From assembly GCF_032917945.1 (NCBI RefSeq), contig NZ_CP136624.1, positions 9,037,001-9,101,000 of the forward strand: 64,000 nucleotides of DNA, given 5' to 3'. Positions 1-8,326 of this stretch are shown here, in pieces. Position 1 is the stretch's first letter. Each line of letters begins with the position of its first letter. The notes under the pieces are model-generated. The model saw only the letters and a program-made list of their open reading frames with translations, had not been told where the DNA came from and searched no databases. The stretch comes from Bradyrhizobium sp. sBnM-33. GTDB lineage: Bacteria; Pseudomonadota; Alphaproteobacteria; Rhizobiales; Xanthobacteraceae. Both the position numbers and the translations under genes were made by a program.

Positions 1-1366
1 TGCCGAAATTCTTCAGTCGTGTGATAAAGCCCTTGATATCGTCGATGTCCTGGATCGCAACCGTTTCGGTGATCTCGACGATCAGCCGCTCGCCGGCACC
101 GGGATGTGCCTGCATCAGCGATTCGATTCCGGTCCACCAATCCGGGTCCATAGTGGTGTCGGGCGAGATGTTGAGGCTGAGCCGCACGTTCGGCGACGCC
201 GCAAGTTCGGCGACCGCGAGTTCGAGCACGCGATGATCGACCAGCCGGATCAGACCCAATCGCTCGGCGACCGGAACGATATCGGGCGCCAGCAGCGCCT
301 GCCCGTCCGCCTGCTCCATCCGCACCAGGCATTCGTAGAATGCCGGCTGCCGCGAGCGCGCTTCGACTACGGGCTCGAAGGCGGTGACGATCCGCCGCTC
401 GTTCAATGCAGTGACGATCTCGTCGGTGACGCGGATGTTGACGCGGCGCTGGGCGTCGCGCTCGACGTTCGGCTTCCACAGCGAGAACGATCCGGCGCGG
501 CGGCGCTTGGCGTCATCAAGCGTCTCCTGGGCGCGGTTGACGGCCTCATCGGCATTGCGGGCGTAACGGGGGATGCTGATCGCACCGATCGAGGCAGTCA
601 CCGAGACGGGACCAGATTTAGTCGGGATTATCTCGTCGCGGATCCCTGCCAGGAAGCGCTCAGCCGCGATATTGGCGTCGTCGACGGTGCAGTTCCTCAA
701 GATCAACCCGAACTTGTTGCCGGAGAACCGCCCGAGCACGTCGCCGCCGCGCAGCTTGGCGCGGATGCGCTTTCCGATTTCGGCAATCACAGCGTCCGCG
801 ACGTCGAAGCCGAACGCGTCGTTGACCCGCGCCAAATGATCGATGCCAATCAGCATGAAGGCGCAGGTCGACCGGAGACGCATGGCTTCCTCGATCGCTT
901 CCGCCAGTGAGGCGATGAGATGCGTGCGATTGAGTTCACCGGTCAACGGATCGTGCATCGAGAGCTTCAGCAATTGCTCGTCGCGGGCACGGCGCTCATT
1001 GTTGATGCGGACAATGCCTTGTGCGCGCACCGGCTTGCCGTCGGGTCCTGCAAACCAGCAACCGGTTTCCTCGATCCAAAGTACCGGTGCGGAGCTTGAG
1101 GCTCGCACGCCATATTCGATCCGATAGGCGACACCTTCGTCGCCCCGCGGCGGTGGCGATTGAATGAGGGCATCCGTCCGGATCGAACGGGAGGGCTCGA
1201 TCAGCCTGGCGAACCCGGCGCCACTCGCCAGTGCTTCCGCTGGAATGTCGGTGAAAACCGCGCCGGCGTTGTCGCTCCAGGCGATGGTGTCCGCTATCAG
1301 GTCCCAAACGAAAGCCGCCTGGCCTAGCGAGGCGAGAATGCTGGAGGCTTCCGGGACAGGGGGCAT
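1..1366 (-). CDS. GGDEF/EAL domain protein, C-terminus cut by window edge
   Basis: Cyclic-di-GMP signalling protein; 455 codons are visible from the ATG at 1366, and the frame is still open at the window edge. Residues 1-135 are PAS-like (AFVWDLIADTIAWSD). A GGDEF domain starts near residue 138 with MHDPLTGELNR. The signature that should read GGDEF reads SGNKF (about residues 213-217), so diguanylate cyclase activity is unlikely. An EAL domain follows, with ECLVR near residue 343 in place of ExLxR and EITET near residue 430, both expected of a phosphodiesterase. The protein is probably a c-di-GMP phosphodiesterase with a degenerate GGDEF acting as a sensor or scaffold. The last part of the EAL domain is outside the window, so its remaining metal ligands cannot be checked. 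Confidence 0.9.
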   Translation of the reverse strand, partial: MPPVPEASSILASLGQAAFVWDLIADTIAWSDNAGAVFTDIPAEALASGAGFARLIEPSRSIRTDALIQSPPPRGDEGVAYRIEYGVRASSSAPVLWIEETGCWFAGPDGKPVRAQGIVRINNERRARDEQLLKLSMHDPLTGELNRTHLIASLAEAIEEAMRLRSTCAFMLIGIDHLARVNDAFGFDVADAVIAEIGKRIRAKLRGGDVLGRFSGNKFGLILRNCTVDDANIAAERFLAGIRDEIIPTKSGPVSVTASIGAISIPRYARNADEAVNRAQETLDDAKRRRAGSFSLWKPNVERDAQRRVNIRVTDEIVTALNERRIVTAFEPVVEARSRQPAFYECLVRMEQADGQALLAPDIVPVAERLGLIRLVDHRVLELAVAELAASPNVRLSLNISPDTTMDPDWWTGIESLMQAHPGAGERLIVEITETVAIQDIDDIKGFITRLKNFG

Positions 1367-1599
1367 CAGATCGCCTCGATTCGGGACACCACCGGGTGAT
1401 TCCCAATTGCCTTGAGGATAGTGGCTGTTTCTAACGAGAGGCTAGGCAAAGTTGATAAATAAACCGGAAACCATGTTTCACGGACTTTCCGAATCAGCCG
1501 GGAACGAAGCGGAAGGGAGCGGCATAGGCCTTGCGAAGTCAGATCGCAGTGGGGCGTAACGTCCCAAAACGTGACAGTTTTAGCCGGTTGCGGTGTGCG

Positions 1600-1887
1600 A
1601 TGCTGGATATCGATCGATCAGACGAAATTTTGGACGGCGAGTTCGTCAACCTCGACGAGCCGGTCTGCGTCGAGCTGGTGCCGGTCACCCAGTCCGTGCA
1701 CTGGTCACAGCGAGCGGCGATGCCGCGGCCCGATCCGACCTTCCTCGCACAGTTGATCGCGGCCGCCGATCAGATACCGCAAACCCGAGGCCTGAGGCGA
1801 GCCTCGTTGGCGGATGCGCAGACGGCCTATGGTGCCAGCCTGATCCGGTGCCGCAATACCGGCTTCCGGACACAGCAAACCATCTAG
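1600..1887 (+). CDS. small hypothetical protein
   Basis: Encodes about 95 residues. The middle, EPVCVELVPVTQSVHW then AAMPRPDPTFLAQLIAAA then RRASLADAQTAYGA, reads like genuine protein with coherent codon use; I recall similar small proteins in Bradyrhizobium but know no function. No signal peptide or membrane segment. The start is uncertain: an upstream in-frame TTG at 1531 has a purine-rich GGAAGGGAG before it, while the ATG at 1600 lies closer to the conserved-looking part. The gene converges on the membrane protein gene on the other strand with one base between the stops. Confidence 0.55.
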   Translation: MLDIDRSDEILDGEFVNLDEPVCVELVPVTQSVHWSQRAAMPRPDPTFLAQLIAAADQIPQTRGLRRASLADAQTAYGASLIRCRNTGFRTQQTI

Positions 1888-1888
1888 A

Positions 1889-2590
1889 TCAGCGCTGGGG
1901 CGTGTCAGGCTTATCCGGCGATCGCGGAGAGCCCGAGCCCGGCTGCAGTCCCGGCGACGGAATCTCGGGCGAAGCGGCTTCTGGTGCAGGTCCTTCCGGC
2001 GACGGCGCTGCGGGCGAGGCCGCCTCAGGCGCGAGGGCGGGCTGCACCGGTTTCGGCTCGGGGCGATCCTTCAACACGGATTCGGCAACAGAGGCTGCCG
2101 CCGGTGTCGCTGTCGTAGCAGTCGCAGGTGCTGTGGGTGCTGGCTCGATTCGGGGTTCGGCTGCGGGCACCTCGGCTTTTTCGGCGGCTTTTGGCGGTGG
2201 CGCAGGCGCCACCGCAGCAACGGCACGGCGTCGTGTCCGCAATGCGAGGCCGGAGACGAAATCCACCAGCGACAGCGCCGTCATCAGGAAATAGGTCGAG
2301 GTGCCAAACTTCGGCCACAGCATAAATTCAGCTGCCGCCGCGCCGAACACGATCAGCGACAGCAGATGGTCGGTGAGATATTTTGCGCCGGGCCGCGCGC
2401 CTTTGATGACCTCGGCGAGCAGCAGCAGGATGCTAAGCGTGAGCAGCACGTCGCTGAGCGTCACCGTCCATTCCGCACCCGACATCAAGGTCAGCTTCAC
2501 CAGCGGATCGGTGAACGATACCTCCGGCATCAGGAAGACGATGATGTTGTAGATCGCGAGCGGAATCAGAAGCAGCGGAAAACCGACCAT
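1889..2590 (-). CDS. membrane protein with Pro/Ala-rich tail
   Basis: Protein of 233 residues. The first ~120 residues hold about four hydrophobic segments (for example FPLLLIPLAIYNIIVFLMP and VLLTLSILLLLAEVI), followed by a short basic stretch (RTRRRAV) and a ~110-residue low-complexity tail rich in proline, alanine and glutamate. I do not recognise a named family; it is probably an inner-membrane protein with a disordered cytoplasmic tail. The ATG at 2590 is chosen because the first hydrophobic segment follows at once; the frame extends upstream to 2677 but those residues look non-coding. It lies downstream of rpmF on the same strand. Confidence 0.65.
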   Translation of the reverse strand: MVGFPLLLIPLAIYNIIVFLMPEVSFTDPLVKLTLMSGAEWTVTLSDVLLTLSILLLLAEVIKGARPGAKYLTDHLLSLIVFGAAAAEFMLWPKFGTSTYFLMTALSLVDFVSGLALRTRRRAVAAVAPAPPPKAAEKAEVPAAEPRIEPAPTAPATATTATPAAASVAESVLKDRPEPKPVQPALAPEAASPAAPSPEGPAPEAASPEIPSPGLQPGSGSPRSPDKPDTPQR

Positions 2591-2722
2591 GGGTATCGCG
2601 CCTTGCTGGGAAGACCGGAAATGTTCCCGGGCAAAGCATCGCTTCGCCATGGAACCGTTGGCCCACTCGTTGGCCAAATTCGGGCAGACGCCGTTGGAGG
2701 CGGCGCCTTATCCCCTGTCCGG

Positions 2723-2905
2723 TCAGGATTCCTTCTTCTTCAGCACCTGCCGGCCCTTGTACATGCCGGTCTTCAGGTCGAGGTGGTGCGGACGGCGCAG
2801 CTCGCCCGAATCCTTGTCCTCAGCATAGGTCGGCTTCTTCAGCGCGTCCGCCGAGCGGCGCATGCCACGCCGCGAGGGCGATGTTTTTCTTCTGGGAACG
2901 GCCAT
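2723..2905 (-). CDS. rpmF: 50S ribosomal protein L32
   Basis: A 60-residue basic protein of the usual L32 length. It begins [18 protein letters not shown], the alphaproteobacterial L32 signature, and ends in [11 protein letters not shown]. The start is supported by AGAGGA upstream of the ATG. L32 is a large-subunit ribosomal protein. It follows the mtgA gene on the same strand, an order often seen in Rhizobiales. No zinc-binding cysteines are present, as in other alphaproteobacterial L32 proteins. Confidence 0.97.
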   Translation of the reverse strand: MAVPRRKTSPSRRGMRRSADALKKPTYAEDKDSGELRRPHHLDLKTGMYKGRQVLKKKES

Positions 2906-3061
2906 AACGGTCCTCTAGGGGTGTTTTGTCGGAGGCATCCGTCCGAAACCAGACCGCCCAGCGCTTCGCGCACGGGCTGCGATGCCGATAAGGCCGCGCT
3001 TATAGAGGATGGGCTGGCGTAAAGCTAGGGCAGGCTGCGGTAAAAACGGCCGAAAATTGGC

Positions 3062-3796
3062 TCAGAAAGCGCGATTCTCGCTCCAGCAGCGCTGTAGCGC
3101 CGCGGCATTGGCCCGCGCCGTGTAGGTGGCGGCCAGACGGCGCACCCCGGGGCCGGGATTGCGGGCGCTGCGCCTGACAGGGTTGGGCAGGATCGCCGCC
3201 AGCAAAGCGGCCTCGCGCGGCGACAGGGTCGAGGCCGAACGGCCAAAGGCGTAAAGGGACCCGGCTTCCGCCCCGAACTGCCCGGACGGGCCGAATTCAG
3301 CGATGTTGAGATAAATTTCCAGGATCCGCTGCTTGGGCAGCACCAGATCGATCCACATCGCGAGCGGTAGTTCCAGCACCTTGCGGACCACGCTGCGGCC
3401 CGGCCACAGGAACAGGTTTTTCGCCACCTGCTGGGTAATTGTCGACCCGCCGCGGGTGGGCTCGCCGTCCTCGGCGTCGTCGATTGCGTCGTGCAGCGCG
3501 CCCCAATCGACCCCGTGATGGCTGCAGAATCTGGCGTCTTCGGAACCGACCACCGAGCGCGGCAGGTAAGGCGAAATCGCCTTGAAATCGATCCATTGCC
3601 GCGACACCGGCGCGCCCTTGAGCCAGCGCCAAGCCATCAGGGCCGAGACCGGATGCCCGGTGTGGTAGAACGGCGTCACCAGATAGGGCAGCAACAGCAG
3701 CGCCAGCAGGATCAGCACTAAAATTCGGACAATGCGCAAATTGGATGCTTCCGGTTCAGCCAGGCCGTCCGGGACCGCTGAACAGGCCCCACCCAC
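3062..3796 (-). CDS. mtgA: monofunctional biosynthetic peptidoglycan transglycosylase
   Basis: Glycosyltransferase family 51 enzyme that polymerises lipid II into glycan strands at the inner membrane; 244 residues, normal for MtgA. An N-terminal membrane anchor ([16 protein letters not shown]) is followed by the GT51 motifs [13 protein letters not shown] (catalytic Glu), [17 protein letters not shown] and [10 protein letters not shown]. No transpeptidase domain is present, which separates it from the bifunctional PBP at 44185. The start shown is a GTG at 3796; a TTG just before the membrane segment is an alternative. It is divergent from the prenyl synthase gene, with about 120 bp between. 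Confidence 0.93.
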   Translation of the reverse strand: MGGACSAVPDGLAEPEASNLRIVRILVLILLALLLLPYLVTPFYHTGHPVSALMAWRWLKGAPVSRQWIDFKAISPYLPRSVVGSEDARFCSHHGVDWGALHDAIDDAEDGEPTRGGSTITQQVAKNLFLWPGRSVVRKVLELPLAMWIDLVLPKQRILEIYLNIAEFGPSGQFGAEAGSLYAFGRSASTLSPREAALLAAILPNPVRRSARNPGPGVRRLAATYTARANAAALQRCWSENRAF

Positions 3797-3914
3797 GTGA
3801 CATCTCGATGATATTTCGGGCGTTTTCCAGCGCTTTTGTGACCTGCGTCATGGAATTGACGAAGCCCCTGCCATCAACGATTGTCCGGGCCAAATTGATC
3901 TGGAGCTATTCTTA

Positions 3915-4835
3915 ATGACGACCGCCACTGCCGATTTTGCCAAACGACTGGACCAGACTGCGGAGGATACCGAAGCGCTGCTGGCGAAGCTGTTATCCGA
4001 TACGCTGCTGCCCGACGAGATCGCGCGGCCGAAGCGGCTGATGGACGCAATGCGCTATTCCAGCCTCGGCGGCGGAAAGCGGCTGCGGCCCTTTCTGGTG
4101 GTCGAAAGCTCGGCGGTGTTCGGGGTCCCGCGCGAGGCCGCCCTTCTGGTCGGCGCGGCGCTCGAATGCATCCACTGCTATTCACTGATCCATGACGATC
4201 TGCCGGCGATGGACAACAGCGATTTGCGTCGCGGCCGGCCTACGCTCCACAAGAAGACCGACGACGCCACTGCGATTCTTGCCGGCGACGGGCTGTTGAC
4301 GCTGGCGTTCGACATCGTCACCCGCGACGAGATCCACAACGACGCCAATGTGCGCCTGCTGCTGACGCGGGCGCTGGCCCGCGCTTCCGGCATCGGCGGC
4401 ATGGTCGGCGGCCAGATCCTCGACCTCGCCGGCGAGGGCCGCTTCGGCGATCGGGAACCCGTCGACGTGGCGCGGCTGCAGCAGATGAAGACCGGCGCGC
4501 TGCTCCGCTATGGCTGCATCGCCGGTGCGATCCTCGGCCAGTCCACGCCGAAGCAATACCAGGCGCTCGACGATTACGGCCGCGCGCTCGGCGAGGCGTT
4601 CCAGATCGCCGACGACCTGCTCGATGTCGAGGGCGACGCCGCAGCGCTCGGCAAGCAGACCGGCCAGGATGCGGCGCTCGGCAAGACCACCTTCGTCACC
4701 CAGCTCGGCATCGACGGCGCCAAGCAGCGCGTGCGCGATCTCCTGGCGCGCGCCGATTCCGCACTGTCGATCTTCGGCGCCAAGGGCGACGTGTTGCGCG
4801 CAGCCGCGCGCTTCGTCGCGGAGCGCAGGAACTAG
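3915..4835 (+). CDS. ispA: polyprenyl (farnesyl-type) diphosphate synthase
   Basis: Short-chain trans-isoprenyl diphosphate synthase, 306 residues. The first aspartate-rich motif is DDLPAMD, with the short spacing typical of farnesyl/geranylgeranyl synthases, and the second is DDLLDVEGD. KRLRPFLV near residue 57 and the GGQILDLAGEG region also fit. It would condense IPP with allylic diphosphates, feeding undecaprenyl, quinone side-chain or hopanoid synthesis. Chain length cannot be fixed from sequence alone. It is followed after 21 bp by the DUF1345 gene on the same strand. The ATG at 3915 fits the family N-terminus. Confidence 0.9.
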   Translation: MTTATADFAKRLDQTAEDTEALLAKLLSDTLLPDEIARPKRLMDAMRYSSLGGGKRLRPFLVVESSAVFGVPREAALLVGAALECIHCYSLIHDDLPAMDNSDLRRGRPTLHKKTDDATAILAGDGLLTLAFDIVTRDEIHNDANVRLLLTRALARASGIGGMVGGQILDLAGEGRFGDREPVDVARLQQMKTGALLRYGCIAGAILGQSTPKQYQALDDYGRALGEAFQIADDLLDVEGDAAALGKQTGQDAALGKTTFVTQLGIDGAKQRVRDLLARADSALSIFGAKGDVLRAAARFVAERRN

Positions 4836-4856
4836 CGCACATTAGAAGGCGGGCGG

Positions 4857-5537
4857 ATGGACAAGGAACTCGAGAAACACCTTGTTCGCTTCCGGAGCCT
4901 GCCGATGCCGGTCCGCGTCGTCTATGGGCGACCGCGGACTTTCGTCGCACTCGCTGTCGGTATGGCCGTATTCTTCCTGTTGCCTGACACACGTCGACTG
5001 GCGACACGTCTCATCGTCGGCTGGGATGTCTTCGCCGCACTGTATCTCGTACTTGCCTACATCATGATGCTGCGCTGCGACGTTGGCCATATAAGGCGCA
5101 GCGCGGTGTTGCAGGATGACGGCCGCTTCCTGATCCTGTTGGTGACCGCGTTCGGCGCCCTCGCAAGCCTTGGCGCGATCGTGTTCGAGCTCGGCGCCTC
5201 GAAAGGCAATCCGGCCGGGCTGATCCTGGCGACAGTGACGATCGCATTATCATGGGCGCTGGTGCATACCGCCTTTGCGCTGCACTACGCCCATGATTTC
5301 TATCGCAGCAAAAAGCCCGGCGGCCTGCAGTTTCCAAGCGGCGAAGCGCACGGGGATGCGGATTACTGGGATTTCGTCTACTTCTCGTTCGTGATCGGCA
5401 TGACCGCGCAGGTTTCCGACGTCGGCATTACCGACAAGGTCATTCGCCGCACCGCGATCGTGCACGGCATCATCTCGTTCGTGTTCAACACCGCGCTGCT
5501 GGCCTTAATGGTGAATATCGCAGCGAGCGTGATCTGA
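4857..5537 (+). CDS. DUF1345 family membrane protein
   Basis: A 226-residue inner-membrane protein with about five hydrophobic segments: near residues 29-43, 60-75, 97-118, 127-145 and the C-terminus. The conserved DUF1345 block is visible: HTAFALHYAHDFY followed by DYWDFVYFSFVIGMTAQVSDV, together with a final ALLALMVNIAAS segment. The molecular function of the family is unknown. The start at 4857 follows the purine-rich AGAAGGCGGGCGG, a good ribosome-binding site. It lies 21 bp after the prenyl synthase and may be cotranscribed with it. Confidence 0.85.
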   Translation: MDKELEKHLVRFRSLPMPVRVVYGRPRTFVALAVGMAVFFLLPDTRRLATRLIVGWDVFAALYLVLAYIMMLRCDVGHIRRSAVLQDDGRFLILLVTAFGALASLGAIVFELGASKGNPAGLILATVTIALSWALVHTAFALHYAHDFYRSKKPGGLQFPSGEAHGDADYWDFVYFSFVIGMTAQVSDVGITDKVIRRTAIVHGIISFVFNTALLALMVNIAASVI

Positions 5538-5620
5538 TCGCTGGCGTCACGGCCTTGAAGCGGGACCCGGCCCCCTCTGCAGTCAGGACAGAGAAGAGTC
5601 GGGGCCAAGCGTGTCTGCGG

Positions 5621-7393
5621 CTACGGGCACACACCCGACATGATGGCTTGGTATGAGTTGCAACCCACCGCACGTTCGTGGCCGGTAAGCGGACGCCCTG
5701 TCGATGACAGCCCTGGACCAGTCGGCGCGCGAGAACGCGTGACAATAACTTGTTTTGGTTCTGGAGCTTGCCTTGCCTCCGGAACGCGCCTTGGTTCCGG
5801 CCTATCGCGCTTGGCGACCGGTTTCCTGGCGCTGCGCTTCTCGCATTCATTGTCGTTGTTAAGGAACGAGCCCTCAGCGCAGGTGATCTTGGTACAGCGC
5901 TCGCCCTCGGCCTTGAAGCCGTGCTCGCAGACCAGCGGGCATACGCGCGCCGATTTCAGCTTGATCGTATCGAGCGTATCGACGCTGGCGACCCTGGTGT
6001 CGAGCTTGGTTCCGGCGTAGCGGTTGAACAGGGTCAGCGACCGCTGCGAGGCGCTATTCCAGTTGCCGTCGGCATTGCCGGTCAGGCAGCCGACGCGGCG
6101 CAGTTCGGCCTGCACCGATTTTGTGACGTCGGCCTGCGGCGTGCCGGCCGTGAGGGCAGCAACGTTTACGGCTTTGTCCTTCTCCGCAGGTGCTGGAGCC
6201 GACGCCTTGTCGGCGGCTGCGCTTTCGGCGGCGACGCGCTTCTGCTCGGCCGCGGCCGCCTGCTCCTGCGCCACCTGCTTGGCCTTTTCAGCCGCGATGC
6301 GCGCCTGCTCGGCAGCCTTGGCTTCCGCCGCGGCCTTTGCCTGCTGCGACTTCTGGGCGCCCTCGGCGGCAAGCCGCGCCCGCTCCTGCTCGGCCAGCCG
6401 CGCCTTCTCGGTCGCCGCAACGCGCGCCTCCTCGGCCGCGATCTTGTCGAGCTGAAGTTTTGCGAGGCTCGAATAGAAGCCGTCGGGATATTGCGCAAGG
6501 AAGGCGTTGAGCGCGCTCTTGTTGCCGATCTGTAGCGCCAGTTCGTAGTCGCGGCGGGCTTCGGCCTGCGCGCTCAGGGCTGGCGCAGCGGTCGCCGGCG
6601 CCGCGCGCGGTGCCGGCACCAGCGGCACGTCTTCACCGCCCAGCGAACCATACACAAAGGGTTCCTGCCGATTGTTGGTGGTCTTGAGCACCTCGTCGCG
6701 GACAAAGCCGAACGCGCGGCGCACGTCGAGCCCGGGCTTGGTCAAATGATTCGATAGCGCCGCCGTGAACGGGCTGTTCTGGCCGTCACCGTCGGCCGCC
6801 GTCGAACCGGCCTTGGCCGAATACGCGATCAGGACGTTCGGACTGGTCGGCTCGACCTTGGCAAGCCCCTGCCCGATCGCACGCGACGCGACGGTACGCT
6901 TCATGGTGCGGGCAAACGGATTGTCGCGGCAGGCGTCGAGAATCACGAGTCGCAGCTTCTTGGCCGGCTCGATTGCAATCAGGATGCGATCGAGCGAGAG
7001 GCCCTCGTCATAAATGTCGGTATCGCGTTCCAGCCGCGCATCGACGGGAATCAGGTAGTTCGCGCCGTCAACTTCGATCCCGTGGCCGGCGTAATAGACC
7101 ACGGCGATATCGGCATCGCGCGCGCGATCGGCGAAGTCGCGCAGCGCGCGACGGGTTTCGGCCGCCGGCAAGTCGCGGCGGGAATCGACGACGTCGAAGC
7201 CAGCGTCCTTCAGCGTCGCCGCGATTTTGGAACTGTCGTTAACCGGGTTGGTGAGCGGTGCGACATTCTGGTAGGCGGAGTTGCCGAGGATCAGCGCGAC
7301 GCGCTTCTCGGCAAAGGCCGGCTCGCTCACCAGCAGGAAGGCGGCGGCTGCAAGTGCCCATCGGCACAATTTTAGCGATCCAGACATCATCAT
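5621..7393 (-). CDS. caspase-like (peptidase C14) protein
   Basis: Exported or periplasmic protein of 590 residues with a caspase-fold domain. Residues 1-28 form a signal peptide ending AFA. The C14 domain begins KRVALILGNSAYQNV and carries the catalytic His in VYYAGHGIEVDG (about residue 105) and the catalytic Cys in LDACRDNPF (about 155). Residues ~290-400 are an Ala/Glu/Lys/Arg-rich predicted coiled coil. A peptidoglycan-binding-like segment follows (SVQAELRRVGCLTGNADGNW), then a Cys-containing, basic, Pro-rich tail. Both catalytic residues are kept, so it may be an active orthocaspase; substrates are unknown. Three consecutive ATG codons mark the start, directly after a hairpin that contains the Shine-Dalgarno. 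Confidence 0.88.
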   Translation of the reverse strand: MMMSGSLKLCRWALAAAAFLLVSEPAFAEKRVALILGNSAYQNVAPLTNPVNDSSKIAATLKDAGFDVVDSRRDLPAAETRRALRDFADRARDADIAVVYYAGHGIEVDGANYLIPVDARLERDTDIYDEGLSLDRILIAIEPAKKLRLVILDACRDNPFARTMKRTVASRAIGQGLAKVEPTSPNVLIAYSAKAGSTAADGDGQNSPFTAALSNHLTKPGLDVRRAFGFVRDEVLKTTNNRQEPFVYGSLGGEDVPLVPAPRAAPATAAPALSAQAEARRDYELALQIGNKSALNAFLAQYPDGFYSSLAKLQLDKIAAEEARVAATEKARLAEQERARLAAEGAQKSQQAKAAAEAKAAEQARIAAEKAKQVAQEQAAAAEQKRVAAESAAADKASAPAPAEKDKAVNVAALTAGTPQADVTKSVQAELRRVGCLTGNADGNWNSASQRSLTLFNRYAGTKLDTRVASVDTLDTIKLKSARVCPLVCEHGFKAEGERCTKITCAEGSFLNNDNECEKRSARKPVAKRDRPEPRRVPEARQAPEPKQVIVTRSRAPTGPGLSSTGRPLTGHERAVGCNSYQAIMSGVCP

Positions 7394-7408
7394 GACTCCT
7401 CCGGAGTC
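7394..7408 (-). promoter_or_regulatory. hairpin holding the ribosome-binding site of the caspase-like gene
   Basis: Read on the minus strand, GACTCC-GGA-GGAGTC is a perfect 6-bp stem with a 3-base loop. It contains the GGAGG Shine-Dalgarno and ends directly at the first of three ATG codons. Folding would hide the ribosome-binding site, so translation may depend on opening the stem. The dyad is seen directly; its role is inference. Confidence 0.4.
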
Positions 7409-7704
7409 TCGTACTTTTTTACCACACCGGTCTGCCTATCAGAAGCGAGACCACCGCTTTGTGAGTTAAGTCACGAACCACGCAGACGTGAATCGGCCCC
7501 CTCGCTATATCCTTAGTCAGGCGAACAGGCCCGCAGGTTCGGTCACCGCCTTTGCCGTTTCCACCGGGGTTCCCGGCGCAGCCCCGCGGGACAGGCGCAT
7601 TCTTCGGCAACGATGCGAGCGTTCACCTTTTCTCAATAGCGCAATCCGCCGGTCCATGGCTAAATTCGCCTCGAATGATTTCTGTCTTGCCCGGGAGGAA
7701 AGCC
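7409..7704. other. divergent intergenic region, no gene seen
   Basis: About 300 bp between the divergently transcribed caspase-like and NTF2-like genes. It must hold both promoters. I see a T-run near 7416 but no convincing -35/-10 pair, dyad operator or small coding frame. The reading frames that cross it lack coherent protein composition. Confidence 0.4.
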
Positions 7705-8079
7705 GTGAGCCCAGACCGATCGACTGTCGAAGCCGTGGTGCAGACCTATTTCGATGGCCTCTATGAGGGCGATGCCGACAAGCTCGGCGCGATCTTTGAC
7801 AGAAGCGCCGATTTGCGCTGGCTGGAGAAGGGCGAGTTGCAGGTGCTGACCGTGCCGGACTGGCTCGACCGGGTACGCAAGCGGCCCTCCGCCAAGGCTG
7901 AAGGAAAGCCGCGCGAGGATTTCATCGTGACGATTGATCGCTCGGATGATCAGACCGCCTTCATCAAGGTGCGCTGCCAGTTGCCGCCGCGCTATTTCAC
8001 CGACTATCTGGTAGCGATGAAGCTGCGCGACGGCTGGAAGATCGTCTCGAAATCCTATCGCTACGATCTGCGTGAGTAA
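7705..8079 (+). CDS. NTF2-like protein (lumazine-binding type)
   Basis: A 124-residue soluble protein resembling the putative lumazine-binding/NTF2-like group: VEAVVQTYFDGLYEGDADKL at the start, then DRSADLRWLEKGELQVLT, and DYLVAMKLRDGWKIVSKSYR at the end. The family has a cone-shaped alpha-beta fold; ligand and function are unknown here. The GTG at 7705 is chosen because a strong GGAGGAA lies six bases before it. An in-frame ATG at 7675 would place the Shine-Dalgarno inside the coding region. No neighbour suggests a pathway. Confidence 0.8.
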   Translation: MSPDRSTVEAVVQTYFDGLYEGDADKLGAIFDRSADLRWLEKGELQVLTVPDWLDRVRKRPSAKAEGKPREDFIVTIDRSDDQTAFIKVRCQLPPRYFTDYLVAMKLRDGWKIVSKSYRYDLRE

Positions 8080-8326
8080 TATCTACTCAAGCCCCCGACG
8101 CGCGCGCGGCCAGGAAGATCGCCGATCCTGGCGCCGATCACAATTGGCATGCCCACCAGTTTGCTCCACGGCAATGCTCCCGTCCGCTTCGCCTGCCGAC
8201 GCCGGGGCGCGGTCTGATGCGCTCTCATAGTTTTGTCAGGAACGATTTCAAAACGCATCGCCCTTCGTTCGTGAGCGCGCGCCCTGCGCATTGACCTCGC
8301 GGTTTTTCCCTGCGAAGGGGGCGATC

